This document shows positions 1 through 7,513 of a stretch of 64,000 nt of DNA, one piece after another (position 1 is the first letter of the stretch; the number at the start of each line of letters is the position of its first letter). The stretch is taken from NCBI GenBank assembly GCA_022447365.1, contig JAKVBL010000005.1, forward strand, positions 372,001 to 436,000. Direction: 5' to 3'. The notes beneath the pieces were generated by a model. The model worked only from the letters and a program-made list of their open reading frames with translations, was not told the origin of the DNA and searched no databases. Origin of the DNA: Oleiphilaceae bacterium (GTDB lineage: Bacteria > Pseudomonadota > Gammaproteobacteria > Pseudomonadales > Oleiphilaceae). The position numbers and the translations under genes were made by a program.

Positions 1-245
1 ATGCAGCAGATTTAATTGCGAAAGCAATCGTTCATCGTCCGAAGCGTATCGCGACGCGACTAGGTATTTTTGCACAAGTCTTACATGCTCTCGTACCAAA
101 AGCGGGTGAGATTATTATGAATACGGGTTACAAAATGTTCCCAGATTCTGCAGCGGCGCAAGGTAAAGACCAGAAAGCTGATAAGCCAAAAGTCTCGACG
201 GAGCAAATGGCCTTTGCTGCGATCATGCGAGGAATTCATTGGTAG
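1..245 (+). CDS. SDR-family fatty acyl-CoA reductase-like protein, C-terminal part (5' end outside window)
   Basis: Frame 3 is open from the window edge to a TAG at 243-245, giving the last 80 residues of a protein. The visible stretch has the motif pattern KRIATRLG followed by a segment reading EIIMNTGYKMFPDS, which I associate with the C-terminal region of short-chain dehydrogenases of the Acr1/fatty acyl-CoA reductase type (fatty acyl-CoA to aldehyde or alcohol, wax ester and storage lipid synthesis). The Rossmann domain and active-site Tyr-Lys lie upstream of the window, so the substrate cannot be judged here. An intrinsic terminator follows 15 bases after the stop, so it ends its transcription unit. 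Family assignment is from memory of the C-terminal motif only. Confidence 0.7.
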   Translation, partial: AADLIAKAIVHRPKRIATRLGIFAQVLHALVPKAGEIIMNTGYKMFPDSAAAQGKDQKADKPKVSTEQMAFAAIMRGIHW

Positions 246-260
246 AATCCAGCGTATAAG

Positions 261-293
261 AAAAAAGCCCCTGCCTTGGTAGGGGCTTTTTCG
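261..293 (+). terminator. Rho-independent terminator after the acyl-CoA reductase-like gene
   Basis: Stem AGCCCCT / AGGGGCT flanked by an A-run on the left and five T on the right. It closes the upstream gene and separates it from the peroxiredoxin. Confidence 0.85.
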
Positions 294-429
294 TTTCTGA
301 AAAATAAGCGCTATCTCTTATTGGACAACCAGCCTAGTCGTTGTACCATAAGTCGACTTTGTACATCGCTTGAGGCGTAAAGCGTCTCTGACAAATATCA
401 AAAACGCAATCAACATTTGGAGATAATAA

Positions 430-1032
430 ATGAGCGTATTAGTAGGCAAGCAAGCCCCTGACTTTACTGTTCCAGCAGTTCTTGGCGACGGTTCTATCGT
501 AGACGAGTTCACCCTATCTGAAGCTATCAAAGGCAAGTACGGTCTTGTTTTCTTCTACCCGCTAGACTTCACGTTTGTTTGTCCATCAGAGTTGATCGCT
601 CTTGATCACCGTATGGCTGACTTCAAAGAGCGTGGCGTTGAAGTGATCGGTGTTTCTATCGACTCTCACTTTACGCACAACGCATGGCGTAATACTCCAG
701 TTAATGATGGTGGTATCGGCCAAGTAGGTTACACATTAGCTGCAGATATGGCGCACGACATCTGTAAAGCATACGACGTTGAGTCAGAAGGCGGCGTTGC
801 TTTCCGTGGTGCTTTCTTGATTGACAAAGAAGGTTTGGTTCGCTCGCAGATCGTTAACGATCTACCACTAGGTCGTAACATGGACGAGCTAATCCGTTTG
901 GTTGACGCTCTTCAGTTCCACGAAGAGCACGGTGAAGTTTGCCCAGCTGGTTGGAACAAAGGTGACAAAGGTATGGATGCTTCTCCTGATGGCGTTGCAG
1001 CTTACCTTTCTGAGAACTCAGACACTTTGTAA
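430..1032 (+). CDS. Typical 2-Cys peroxiredoxin (AhpC/TSA family)
   Basis: A 200-residue cytosolic thiol peroxidase that reduces hydrogen peroxide and organic hydroperoxides. The peroxidatic cysteine is C51 in FTFVCPSE and the resolving cysteine is C171 in EVCPAGW, the layout of the Prx1/AhpC subfamily. The GGIG segment (residues 94-97) is present, while the C-terminal YF motif of hyperoxidation-sensitive enzymes is absent, so it should be of the robust type. ATG 430 is preceded by TTGGAGAT. It is monocistronic: terminators lie on both sides. A peroxiredoxin next to rnt and motY is also the Pseudomonas arrangement. The electron donor (AhpF or thioredoxin) cannot be told from the window; no ahpF is adjacent. 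Confidence 0.95.
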   Translation: MSVLVGKQAPDFTVPAVLGDGSIVDEFTLSEAIKGKYGLVFFYPLDFTFVCPSELIALDHRMADFKERGVEVIGVSIDSHFTHNAWRNTPVNDGGIGQVGYTLAADMAHDICKAYDVESEGGVAFRGAFLIDKEGLVRSQIVNDLPLGRNMDELIRLVDALQFHEEHGEVCPAGWNKGDKGMDASPDGVAAYLSENSDTL

Positions 1033-1052
1033 TTCCTGTTTAAATATGGGAA

Positions 1053-1083
1053 TAAAAAAGCCGAGCATTGCTCGGCTTTTTTG
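1053..1083. terminator. Bidirectional terminator between peroxiredoxin and rnt
   Basis: Stem AAGCCGAGC / GCTCGGCTT with loop ATT, with an A-run on the left and a T-run on the right, so it can terminate both the peroxiredoxin (+) and the convergent rnt (-). Confidence 0.85.
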
Positions 1084-1097
1084 TGCGTCGAAGACTC

Positions 1098-1781
1098 TTA
1101 AATACCGATCTTTTGATCAAGTGGCCAACCGCCAAGTTTTGACCATTTATTGATGATGGTACAAAACAGCTCAGCTGTTTTCTCTGTGTCGTATTTTGCA
1201 GAGTGTGCTTCGTGTCCATCAAACGCGATTCCGGCGGCAGAGCATGCTTTAGCTAGAACTGTTTGCCCAAAGGCCAAGGCCGAAAGAGTGTTGGTATCGA
1301 AGCTTGAGAAAGGGTGGAACGGGTTGCGTTTGATACCTGTGCGTTCTGCAGCAGCAAATACAAAATTGTGATCAAACGACGAATTATGGCCAACTAAAAT
1401 AGCACGCGTACACCCGGTATTTTTTACAGCACGACGTATTGGTGTAAAAATTTTGTCGAGTGCGAGCTTTTCAGGTTGTGCGTTTCTGTATGGTGAGTAG
1501 GGATCAATGCCTGTGAATTCGAGCGCAGACTTTTCAAGGTTGGCGCCTTTAAAAGGCTCAACATTACAATGAACGGTCTCCTTGCAGTACAGTTGTCCGT
1601 CACTGTTCATGTCTAGTATCACAGCGGCTATTTCAAGTAGAGCATCAGTTTGAGAGTTAAAGCCGGCTGTTTCGACGTCGACAACAACTGGTAAGAACCC
1701 GCGGAATCTCGCTGAAATGGAATGAGAATTGCTATCTTGATCGTTATTATGTTCTTGCATTGTGGAATTAGATCCTGACAC
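1098..1781 (-). CDS. rnt: Ribonuclease T
   Basis: A DEDDh 3'-5' exoribonuclease that trims the 3' ends of tRNA (CCA turnover), 5S and 23S rRNA and other small RNAs. The five catalytic residues can be placed: D35 and E37 in DVETAG, D137 in HNSSFDHNF, and H193 and D198 in the last exonuclease motif (H-x4-D), with the same spacing as in the E. coli enzyme. Length 227 residues against about 215-225 in the family. The first residues are low-complexity and a second in-frame ATG (residue 8) could be the true start. Convergent with the peroxiredoxin and divergent from motY, which is a conserved neighbourhood. Confidence 0.95.
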   Translation of the reverse strand: MSGSNSTMQEHNNDQDSNSHSISARFRGFLPVVVDVETAGFNSQTDALLEIAAVILDMNSDGQLYCKETVHCNVEPFKGANLEKSALEFTGIDPYSPYRNAQPEKLALDKIFTPIRRAVKNTGCTRAILVGHNSSFDHNFVFAAAERTGIKRNPFHPFSSFDTNTLSALAFGQTVLAKACSAAGIAFDGHEAHSAKYDTEKTAELFCTIINKWSKLGGWPLDQKIGI

Positions 1782-1903
1782 GCTTTGCCCTTACTACTGT
1801 CACTCGCGCAAACGAGTATAACAGAGCTTATTTGAGATTTGGGATCTCCACGGCAAAGAATTGCCTATTACGGCGTAAACGCGCCCAATAACAGATGAAT
1901 TAG

Positions 1904-2812
1904 ATGTTTAAATATTTATCAATACTCTTAGGTTTAATGCTTTCCTCGGCAACTTACGCCGAACAAGAATTGCGTTACCTTGCTCCTATGGAGCGCAGTG
2001 CTTGGTATATCTCCACCAGTATTTTTGAATGCAGCGTGATTCATGATATTCCCCGTTATGGCCAAGGTATTTTCTATCATGAGGCCGGTGAAGATCTGTA
2101 TTTCTATTCGCAAACCAATTCCAATCCAATGAAGCCAGGCAAGGCTGCTTTGGTCGTAGAAGCTTCAGACTGGAGGCCGGGGCAGGCGATTCGCGACTTA
2201 GGCTATGTTGACGTTGTGCAAGGCGATAAGCCTTTAAAAGTAGAAAGTCGTCGTTCACACGATCTAATGAAAGGTCTGTTAGAAGGAATGATGCCTACGT
2301 TCACGCGTCAGTCGTGGTATAGCGATGCCTCAGTGCGTTTATCCCTAAGTAGTATCGGCTTTGCCAATGTTTATGAAGCTTATTTAGACTGCATATCATC
2401 TTTGCTGCCGGTTAACTTCCGACAAGTCGAGAGAACTCGTGTGCACTTTGAATCAGACAAAGCGATTCTTCTGAAAGAAGATAAAGCGCGTTTAGATATG
2501 GTGGTTCTTTATGTTCGCGCCGACAGCAACGTCACTGCGGTCTATGTGGATGGCCACACCGATTCAACGGGGCGTAGGATTTATAATCGTCGATTATCGA
2601 AAATGCGTGCCGAAGCGGTGACAGCTTATCTGACAAAAAGCGGCATCAATTCAGAGATGATACAGACTCGCTATCATGGCGAACGCTATCCCGTCGCAGG
2701 TAATAAAAACTCAAAAAATAAAGCGAAAAACCGCCGAAGTACCGTTCGTTTAGTGCGCGGAGAGCAGCTTTCTTTGCCTTCAAAAGAAAATCCTGAGGGT
2801 GAGCTGAATTAA
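1904..2812 (+). CDS. motY: MotY-like sodium-type flagellar motor protein (OmpA-family)
   Basis: Signal peptide at residues 1-19 (cut after TYA), a MotY-type N-terminal beta domain to about residue 165 and an OmpA/MotB peptidoglycan-binding domain from about 175 to 285 with GHTDSTG at 217-223. There are only two cysteines, C43 and C163, matching the disulfide pair known from Vibrio MotY. MotY forms the periplasmic T-ring of the polar flagellar motor and helps anchor the stator. 302 residues is normal. It is divergent from rnt and followed by argG, as in Pseudomonas, where pyrC sits between motY and rnt; here pyrC is missing from that position. The lysine-rich tail after residue 260 and the hydrophilic extension past 285 are not part of the domain. 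Confidence 0.85.
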   Translation: MFKYLSILLGLMLSSATYAEQELRYLAPMERSAWYISTSIFECSVIHDIPRYGQGIFYHEAGEDLYFYSQTNSNPMKPGKAALVVEASDWRPGQAIRDLGYVDVVQGDKPLKVESRRSHDLMKGLLEGMMPTFTRQSWYSDASVRLSLSSIGFANVYEAYLDCISSLLPVNFRQVERTRVHFESDKAILLKEDKARLDMVVLYVRADSNVTAVYVDGHTDSTGRRIYNRRLSKMRAEAVTAYLTKSGINSEMIQTRYHGERYPVAGNKNSKNKAKNRRSTVRLVRGEQLSLPSKENPEGELN

Positions 2813-2909
2813 GTTGTTGTTTTTGGTTGTTTTTCCATCACTCCTTTCTGTAGAATACGCACCCCTTTTTTAATATAAGCAAAATCTATAACAGGTTTTG
2901 GGAGCCTTT

Positions 2910-4124
2910 ATGTCGAGTATAAATAAGGTCGTGTTAGCGTATTCTGGCGGCCTAGATACTTCTGTAATCGTAAAATGGTTACAAGAAGAATATAACTGCG
3001 AAGTAGTCACTTATACTGCAGACTTGGGACAAGGTGAAGAAGTCGAGCCAGCGCGCGCAAAAGCTGAAGCGCTAGGTGTTAAAGAAATCTACATCGAAGA
3101 TGTCCGTGAAGAGTTTGTACGTGATTTCGTATACCCAATGTTCCGCGCGAACACCATCTATGAAGGTGAATACCTTCTAGGCACTTCTATTGCTCGGCCC
3201 CTTATCGCAAAACGGCTCATTGAAATTGCGAATGAAACAGGTGCAGACGCGATCTCTCACGGTGCGACCGGTAAAGGCAACGACCAAATTCGTTTTGAAT
3301 TAGGTGCATATGCACTTAAGCCTGGTGTGCAAGTGATTGCGCCTTGGCGTGAATGGGATCTTAACTCCCGTGAAAGCCTTCTTGCTTACTGTGAAAAACA
3401 CGGTATTGAGATCGAAACGAAGAAAGGTAAATCACCATACTCAATGGATGCGAACCTCCTTCACATCTCATACGAAGGTGACATTCTTGAAGATCCTTGG
3501 GCAGAAGCAGAAGAAGATATGTGGCGTTGGTCTGTATCTCCTGAAAATGCACCCGATAAAGCAACCTATATCGACCTAACTTACGAGAAGGGTGATATTA
3601 CTGAGGTTGACGGGAAAGCGATGACTCCTGCAGAAGTGCTAGCGCACTTGAATGAAGTGGGTGGCGCAAACGGCATTGGTCGTTTAGACATCGTAGAAAA
3701 CCGTTATGTTGGTATGAAGTCACGTGGTTGTTATGAGACACCTGGTGGCACCATCATGCTTAAAGCACACCGTGCGATCGAATCAATCACGCTAGACAAA
3801 GAAGCTGCGCACCTTAAAGACAGTGTGATGCCTAAGTATGCAGAGCTTGTATACAACGGATACTGGTGGTCACCAGAGCGTAAAGCGCTTCAAGCATTGA
3901 TCGACGAGACACAAACTTACGTGAACGGTGTTGTGCGTTTGAAACTTTACAAAGGCAACGTCATCGTTGTTGGTCGTAAGTCAGAAGATACCTTGTTCGA
4001 CGAAAGCATCGCGACATTTGAAGATGATGCTGGTGCATACGATCAGAAAGATGCAGATGGCTTTATCAAGCTAAATGCGCTTCGTTTGCGTATCGCCGCA
4101 GGCAAAGGTCGTGATTTGTCGTAA
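2910..4124 (+). CDS. argG: Argininosuccinate synthase
   Basis: Catalyses ATP-dependent joining of citrulline and aspartate to argininosuccinate, the penultimate step of arginine synthesis. The N-type ATP pyrophosphatase P-loop AYSGGLDTS is at residues 10-18; GATGKGNDQ and SPYSMDANL, substrate-binding signatures of the family, follow. I chose ATG 2910 (404 residues) because GGGAG lies five bases upstream; a TTG at 2898 would overlap that ribosome binding site. Monocistronic, with a strong terminator at 4177-4212. It is far from the other arginine genes at 34-43 kb. No convincing ArgR operator was read by eye. Confidence 0.97.
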   Translation: MSSINKVVLAYSGGLDTSVIVKWLQEEYNCEVVTYTADLGQGEEVEPARAKAEALGVKEIYIEDVREEFVRDFVYPMFRANTIYEGEYLLGTSIARPLIAKRLIEIANETGADAISHGATGKGNDQIRFELGAYALKPGVQVIAPWREWDLNSRESLLAYCEKHGIEIETKKGKSPYSMDANLLHISYEGDILEDPWAEAEEDMWRWSVSPENAPDKATYIDLTYEKGDITEVDGKAMTPAEVLAHLNEVGGANGIGRLDIVENRYVGMKSRGCYETPGGTIMLKAHRAIESITLDKEAAHLKDSVMPKYAELVYNGYWWSPERKALQALIDETQTYVNGVVRLKLYKGNVIVVGRKSEDTLFDESIATFEDDAGAYDQKDADGFIKLNALRLRIAAGKGRDLS

Positions 4125-4176
4125 GTGATCTAAATGTCTGTCTTGAAAGTTAGAAGCTAAGACAGACTTTGAAAAT

Positions 4177-4212
4177 AAAGAGCCCAGTCCCGAAAGGAAC
4201 TGGGCTTTTTTC
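4177..4212 (+). terminator. argG terminator
   Basis: Stem AGCCCAGT / ACTGGGCT with GAAA in the loop, followed by six T. Confidence 0.85.
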
Positions 4213-4250
4213 ATTAGCTGATCAAGATGAGTTAGGAAATTAAACAAAAT

Positions 4251-4550
4251 ATGAGCGAATACAAAATTATCACGCAAGAGAGAGAGCATGGCTATGTGAT
4301 ACAAGGTAGCGATGTTTGTTTTGAGATTGCTATTGCATCAGAGGCGGGCGTAAGAAAAGTCTCTTCGGTATCTGCGTATGTAAATGCTGAGGACGATGAT
4401 GCTGTCGACATTAACCGAGACGATGCGCTTAAGGTTGCTCAATTCGTGAAACAAATAGATCCAGATTTAATCCTGGGCGAATTAGTTCGCGGTGGATGGG
4501 ATCAGCCAGAAAACGAACATTCAGAATTAGGCTGGTGGCAAACGGCTTAA
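4251..4550 (+). CDS. Small acidic protein of unknown function (99 residues)
   Basis: I do not recognise this protein. It is soluble, acidic, without signal peptide, membrane segment or cysteine clusters, and ends in a tryptophan-rich WWQTA tail. AGGAAAT lies about 12 bases before ATG 4251, a loose but plausible ribosome binding site. It starts 39 bases after the argG terminator and is followed by a 700-base gene-poor region leading into attC-flanked genes, so it may be accessory. Whether it belongs to the cassette cluster cannot be shown because no attC is visible right after it. Confidence 0.6.
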   Translation: MSEYKIITQEREHGYVIQGSDVCFEIAIASEAGVRKVSSVSAYVNAEDDDAVDINRDDALKVAQFVKQIDPDLILGELVRGGWDQPENEHSELGWWQTA

Positions 4551-4700
4551 GGGAGGCTCTGAGTTAATTCTGGGTGTTTGGAGTTGGGCAGAAACGGTCT
4601 GTCTCTGCACCGTCATTCCGTACACAGAAGCGTGCACTAAAGTTTTTCTGGGATAAAGTCAGGCTAATTCTTTTTTCCTGTCGGTGGCAACCCACAGCGC

Positions 4701-4732
4701 CTTAAGACCTTTGTTTCGCCAAAGGTCTTAAG
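4701..4732. repeat. Perfect 13-bp inverted repeat
   Basis: CTTAAGACCTTTG at 4701-4713 and its exact complement CAAAGGTCTTAAG at 4720-4732, loop TTTCGC. No T-run follows on either side, so a plain terminator is unlikely. Confidence 0.7.
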
Positions 4733-5130
4733 ATGGCACATGCCAGCCTCTCTTGCTTCTCAATTCACCTTCATCTAAAGGCGACCCGGTAACTCAGGGC
4801 ATCTTCTCTTGCTCTGCGGGCAATTCACCTTAATCGCTTGCGTGCTCAACGGGATTTAAGTTTCGTTCCAATCCGTCATTGCCGCGCAGGCGGCAATCGA
4901 TTGTTTAAAGTGCAGTGCACGGAATTAGACAGAAGCGGCTGTTAGTGCTTCGCAGTTCACGATGCCCGCTTCGAAGAAGATTGCAGACCTTAACGCTTTG
5001 ACCGCACCTGCTTCGAGAGGTCGAGTTGTGTTGGTTCAAATTATATCTACAGGTCGCCTGTGATAACCGCACGAGGGGCGGGTATCATTGCTTATTCTTA
5101 TAAAGCTCTGATTTTAAAGGGGTAATGAAT

Positions 5131-5161
5131 TAGCAAATGCGTATTCAATACGCATTTGCTA
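5131..5161. repeat. Perfect 15-bp inverted repeat with one-base centre
   Basis: TAGCAAATGCGTATT at 5131-5145, centre C at 5146, exact complement at 5147-5161. As a 31-bp near-perfect palindrome it could be an operator, a cruciform or a recombination relic. It lies about 125 bases before the first cassette-like gene. Confidence 0.75.
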
Positions 5162-5287
5162 AAGAGTGTGCGCAATTTGAAAAAACGGAAGTCTCATAAG
5201 TCTATGATTATTAATGAATTGATCGTTCCGAAGGTGTTAACCTAATTGAAAAGTGATACCCGTATCGGGTACGTAGAATTAACTGTT

Positions 5288-5518
5288 ATGAGTAAAAGAA
5301 TGGAATCGAAAAAGTCATGCCCTGTATGCGAACATCAGTTCAAATGGTGGGCACGCAAACATAAAGTTAAATGCCCAAGCTGTGGTACAGATCTCAAGTT
5401 AGCAAACTTTGCCACATACAACTTTATTCAAATCGTTTTACCATTTTTGCTAATTCTTCCCGCAATCGTGAGTCCAGTGCTTGCTGCTATATCAATTCTT
5501 ATTTATGTTGTCATATAG
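5288..5518 (+). CDS. Small zinc-ribbon membrane protein (cassette gene 1)
   Basis: A 76-residue protein with two CxxC knuckles (CPVC, CPSC) spaced as in a zinc ribbon, followed by a long hydrophobic C-terminal segment (about 30 residues, one or two membrane passes). The N-terminal ribbon would lie in the cytoplasm. No function can be assigned. ATG 5288 is the first ATG; an upstream in-frame TTG at 5246 would add 14 residues, and neither has a clear Shine-Dalgarno, which is common in integron cassettes. The attC at 5579-5668 follows 60 bases after the stop, so this is the gene of a mobile cassette. Confidence 0.6.
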   Translation: MSKRMESKKSCPVCEHQFKWWARKHKVKCPSCGTDLKLANFATYNFIQIVLPFLLILPAIVSPVLAAISILIYVVI

Positions 5519-5578
5519 GCACTATTTATCAACAAAATGCTCTATTACACAAAAATACCCAAATGACATCGATCAAAA

Positions 5579-5668
5579 CTCATAACAAGTTGCAGCACAA
5601 CCGCACGCAGGCGTGCTCGGACTGCCAAAACGCTTCGCGTTTCGTCAGCCCGTGTGCAAGGCGTTATG
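5579..5668 (+). mobile_element. Integron attC recombination site 1
   Basis: Begins with TAACAAG (5583-5589) and ends with GGCGTTATG, the R''/R' ends of attC sites. The inner arms pair with one extrahelical base: TTGCAGCACA on the left against TGTGCAA on the right, the G of the left arm being unpaired, which is the hallmark of the folded bottom strand. Inner stems AAACGC-TTC-GCGTTT and GCACGC-AG-GCGTGC are also visible. About 90 bp. Confidence 0.8.
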
Positions 5669-5676
5669 AGTAAGTA

Positions 5677-5967
5677 ATGGGAAAGAAGCTACCACCAGAT
5701 CAGCTAGAACTTTATAAAAGAATCGATGAGATCCTCTTTTATAAATGGGACCCAATTGGCGTTTCCGATAGCGACTGGGCAAGAGATGAATATCAATCTT
5801 ACTTGCCAAGAGTTTTTGCTTACGCAATGGAGAGCGATTCTCCAGAGCCAATAGCAAAGTACCTTGGAGTGACTTCAACTGAAAATATGGGGTTATCTGC
5901 AGCGCCTGAGCATGATATGAATATCGCCAAAATAATCTTTGAAGTAAAAGAGGGGTTGGGGTTGTAG
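5677..5967 (+). CDS. Integron-cassette protein of unknown function (cassette gene 2)
   Basis: A 96-residue soluble acidic protein. The stretch DPIGVSDSDWARDEYQSYLP recalls a family of small hypothetical proteins that I have seen mostly in integron gene cassettes; its function is not known to me. The gene fits tightly between two attC sites: it begins nine bases after attC 1 and ends 16 bases before attC 2, giving a cassette of about 410 bp with a single gene. There is no signal peptide or membrane segment. Start ATG 5677 is directly after the recombination point, with a weak ribosome binding site. Confidence 0.75.
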   Translation: MGKKLPPDQLELYKRIDEILFYKWDPIGVSDSDWARDEYQSYLPRVFAYAMESDSPEPIAKYLGVTSTENMGLSAAPEHDMNIAKIIFEVKEGLGL

Positions 5968-5983
5968 TATGTGCCACATAAAA

Positions 5984-6083
5984 CTCATAACAAGCCGCTC
6001 AAACACGTTCCGGCCGCAAAAAGCGCGACCTCCACTGGACTCACTACACTGCGTTTCGTTCGCCGTTTAGCGGGGCGTTAGTA
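5984..6083 (+). mobile_element. Integron attC recombination site 2
   Basis: Starts with TAACAAG at 5988-5994 and ends with GGCGTTAG at 6074-6081. The arms CCGCTCAAAC and GTTTAGCGG pair except for one extra base in the left arm, again the extrahelical base that sets strand choice by IntI. About 100 bp. Confidence 0.8.
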
Positions 6084-6258
6084 CGTACTAAGAATGAAAA
6101 GCAGACATCAGCTGTTAGATTAATAAAACATACTTGACATATAACTTCTGACTTCTCCTGTTAAAGAGAACTATTGCGGCAATTAAAGTTGTTAAGCATT
6201 GCTGTTTACAGAGCTCTATTTTCGAGTTTAAAAATATAAGATTTGCACGCGTTTTTTT

Positions 6259-6783
6259 ATGACCATAACAAAAACAAATTTGCTTGATCGATATTATACG
6301 TTGAAATTCAATGCTCTTCTGTTTTTCAGGTATATCAAGTGGCCGCTCGTTTCTTTTATAGCACTCTTAATTGCATTTGAGGTTTCGGGCAGGTGTGTAA
6401 GTATTGCTTATCAATATGCATCAGCAGATATAGATTCAGAAACAATCGGCAAGATAGTTAGCTCTGGGTCATACTCTGGAAGTAAAGGTCGTACGAAGAG
6501 GCACAATATTTTGTACGAATATAAAGTGGATGGGGTTACCTATACATCAAGAATTATTGATTATGAATATACGACTATCGATGCGTCTTCCAAGATAAAG
6601 CAATACTACGTCGGTAGAAATGTAAGAGTGCTGTACGACTCAACTAGACCTGCGTTGTCAGTTTTAGAAATCACGCCATTAAGCGCGAGTGTAATTATTA
6701 GGTTACTGATAGCTTTGTTAATTCCATTTATTGTGGTGATTTGGCAGATTGATTGGAAAGCAAGAGCAAAAAGAAAAAGGTGA
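6259..6783 (+). CDS. DUF3592-like membrane protein (cassette-associated gene 3)
   Basis: A 174-residue protein with a membrane segment at about residues 25-45, an extracytoplasmic beta-rich domain and a second membrane segment at about 143-163. The middle part, with Y-x-Y-x-V-x-G-x-x-Y and V-x-V-x-Y-D-x-x-x-P, matches the pattern of DUF3592 domain proteins, whose function is unknown. It follows attC 2 by about 180 bases but I found no attC after it, so it is either the last, decayed cassette or the first resident gene after the array. AT-rich coding and poor Shine-Dalgarno set it apart from neighbouring core genes. Confidence 0.7.
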   Translation: MTITKTNLLDRYYTLKFNALLFFRYIKWPLVSFIALLIAFEVSGRCVSIAYQYASADIDSETIGKIVSSGSYSGSKGRTKRHNILYEYKVDGVTYTSRIIDYEYTTIDASSKIKQYYVGRNVRVLYDSTRPALSVLEITPLSASVIIRLLIALLIPFIVVIWQIDWKARAKRKR

Positions 6784-6892
6784 TAGATCTTTTTAGTCTG
6801 CAAATATTCTATTTTCTCTTTTTGCATAGCAGCCGATAAATTTCCTTACAGAAAAATGTCTGCTTCTTTGTAGAAGTACGCATCAAGGATCG

Positions 6893-6963
6893 ACCGGACA
6901 TCAGCAGTTCAACATCCGCTAATGTCTATCTTCGGGCATTGAGAACACGCTTCACTGTCCGGT
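6893..6963. repeat. 8-bp inverted repeat bounding a spacer
   Basis: ACCGGACA at 6893-6900 and TGTCCGGT at 6956-6963 are exact complements 55 bases apart, in the non-coding stretch after the DUF3592 gene. No attC ends are seen here. It may be a structured RNA or chance. Confidence 0.3.
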
Positions 6964-7030
6964 ACAACAGTGGGGATGGAAGTTTATATATCCGTTTCAT
7001 TTTCCAAGCATCAGCAAGCGGCGAAAGAAA

Positions 7031-7504
7031 CTAGCGAGTAATAGCCTTCACGTACATCTTCCCGACCTCTGATTTAACCACTTGAACTTCCGTTCCTTTC
7101 CCAAGAACTTGAGACTGATCTGGGGTCAAGAATACTTGCCAATTAATACCACTGTACTCTTGCACTATAAAAGTACTTGGGGCCAAGTCTTCAGAAAGGA
7201 AGAACGTAACGCCACTAAAACTATTCGGCTGATCTTCAGGACTTTGCTGACGTTGCTGCAACTTTCTCAATGGTTTCCACAGAAATAAGGCCCAAACAAA
7301 GGAGAAGATCGCGACAGAGACAGAGGCGTTCAAAATCGAATGCTCAAACAGACCTATCGACATTAATATAGCCGTAGTAAAACATGCAACAGCAACGAAA
7401 ATCAGGAAAATACTACTGAAACCCAGTACCAATATTTCTATGATGATCAGTGCAACGCCAACAAAAGATAATAATGTTGGCAAACTCGTAAATAGTTCAG
7501 GCAT
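7031..7504 (-). CDS. NfeD-family membrane protein (YbbJ-like)
   Basis: A 157-residue short-form NfeD protein: two or three membrane segments in the first 80 residues, then a soluble OB-fold-like C-terminal domain (about 95-157). Short NfeD proteins form pairs with SPFH proteins and are thought to sit in the inner membrane as their partners. It lies 9 bases downstream of the SPFH gene on the same strand, as ybbJ follows qmcA in E. coli, so the two are surely co-transcribed. The precise role of the pair (membrane microdomain or protease-partner function) is inferred from the family. Confidence 0.85.
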   Translation of the reverse strand: MPELFTSLPTLLSFVGVALIIIEILVLGFSSIFLIFVAVACFTTAILMSIGLFEHSILNASVSVAIFSFVWALFLWKPLRKLQQRQQSPEDQPNSFSGVTFFLSEDLAPSTFIVQEYSGINWQVFLTPDQSQVLGKGTEVQVVKSEVGKMYVKAITR

Positions 7505-7513
7505 TGAAGTCTC

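Larger units (their letters stand above)
4551..5287. other. Gene-poor accessory spacer with palindromes and an imperfect direct repeat
   Basis: No credible gene on either strand. It holds two long perfect palindromes (listed separately) and an imperfect direct repeat: TCTCTTGCT...CAATTCACCTT at 4749-4775 and again at 4805-4835, the second copy carrying a few extra bases. The composition differs from the neighbouring argG. It could be decayed cassette DNA upstream of the attC cluster. Confidence 0.45.

Noticed and set aside
5371..5673. 100-codon frame overlapping cassette gene 1 and attC 1
   Set aside because: It runs through the attC in another frame; the zinc-ribbon frame has a clear domain and the attC explains the rest.
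5645..5977. 110-codon antisense frame over cassette gene 2
   Set aside because: It is antisense to the better supported cassette gene and starts and ends at the attC sites by chance.
4200..7030. Integron integrase or transposase gene in the cassette region
   Set aside because: No frame on either strand has the tyrosine recombinase or DDE patterns.
6784..7030. Third attC after the DUF3592 gene
   Set aside because: The inverted repeat at 6893-6963 lacks the TAACAA and GCGTTA ends of attC sites.
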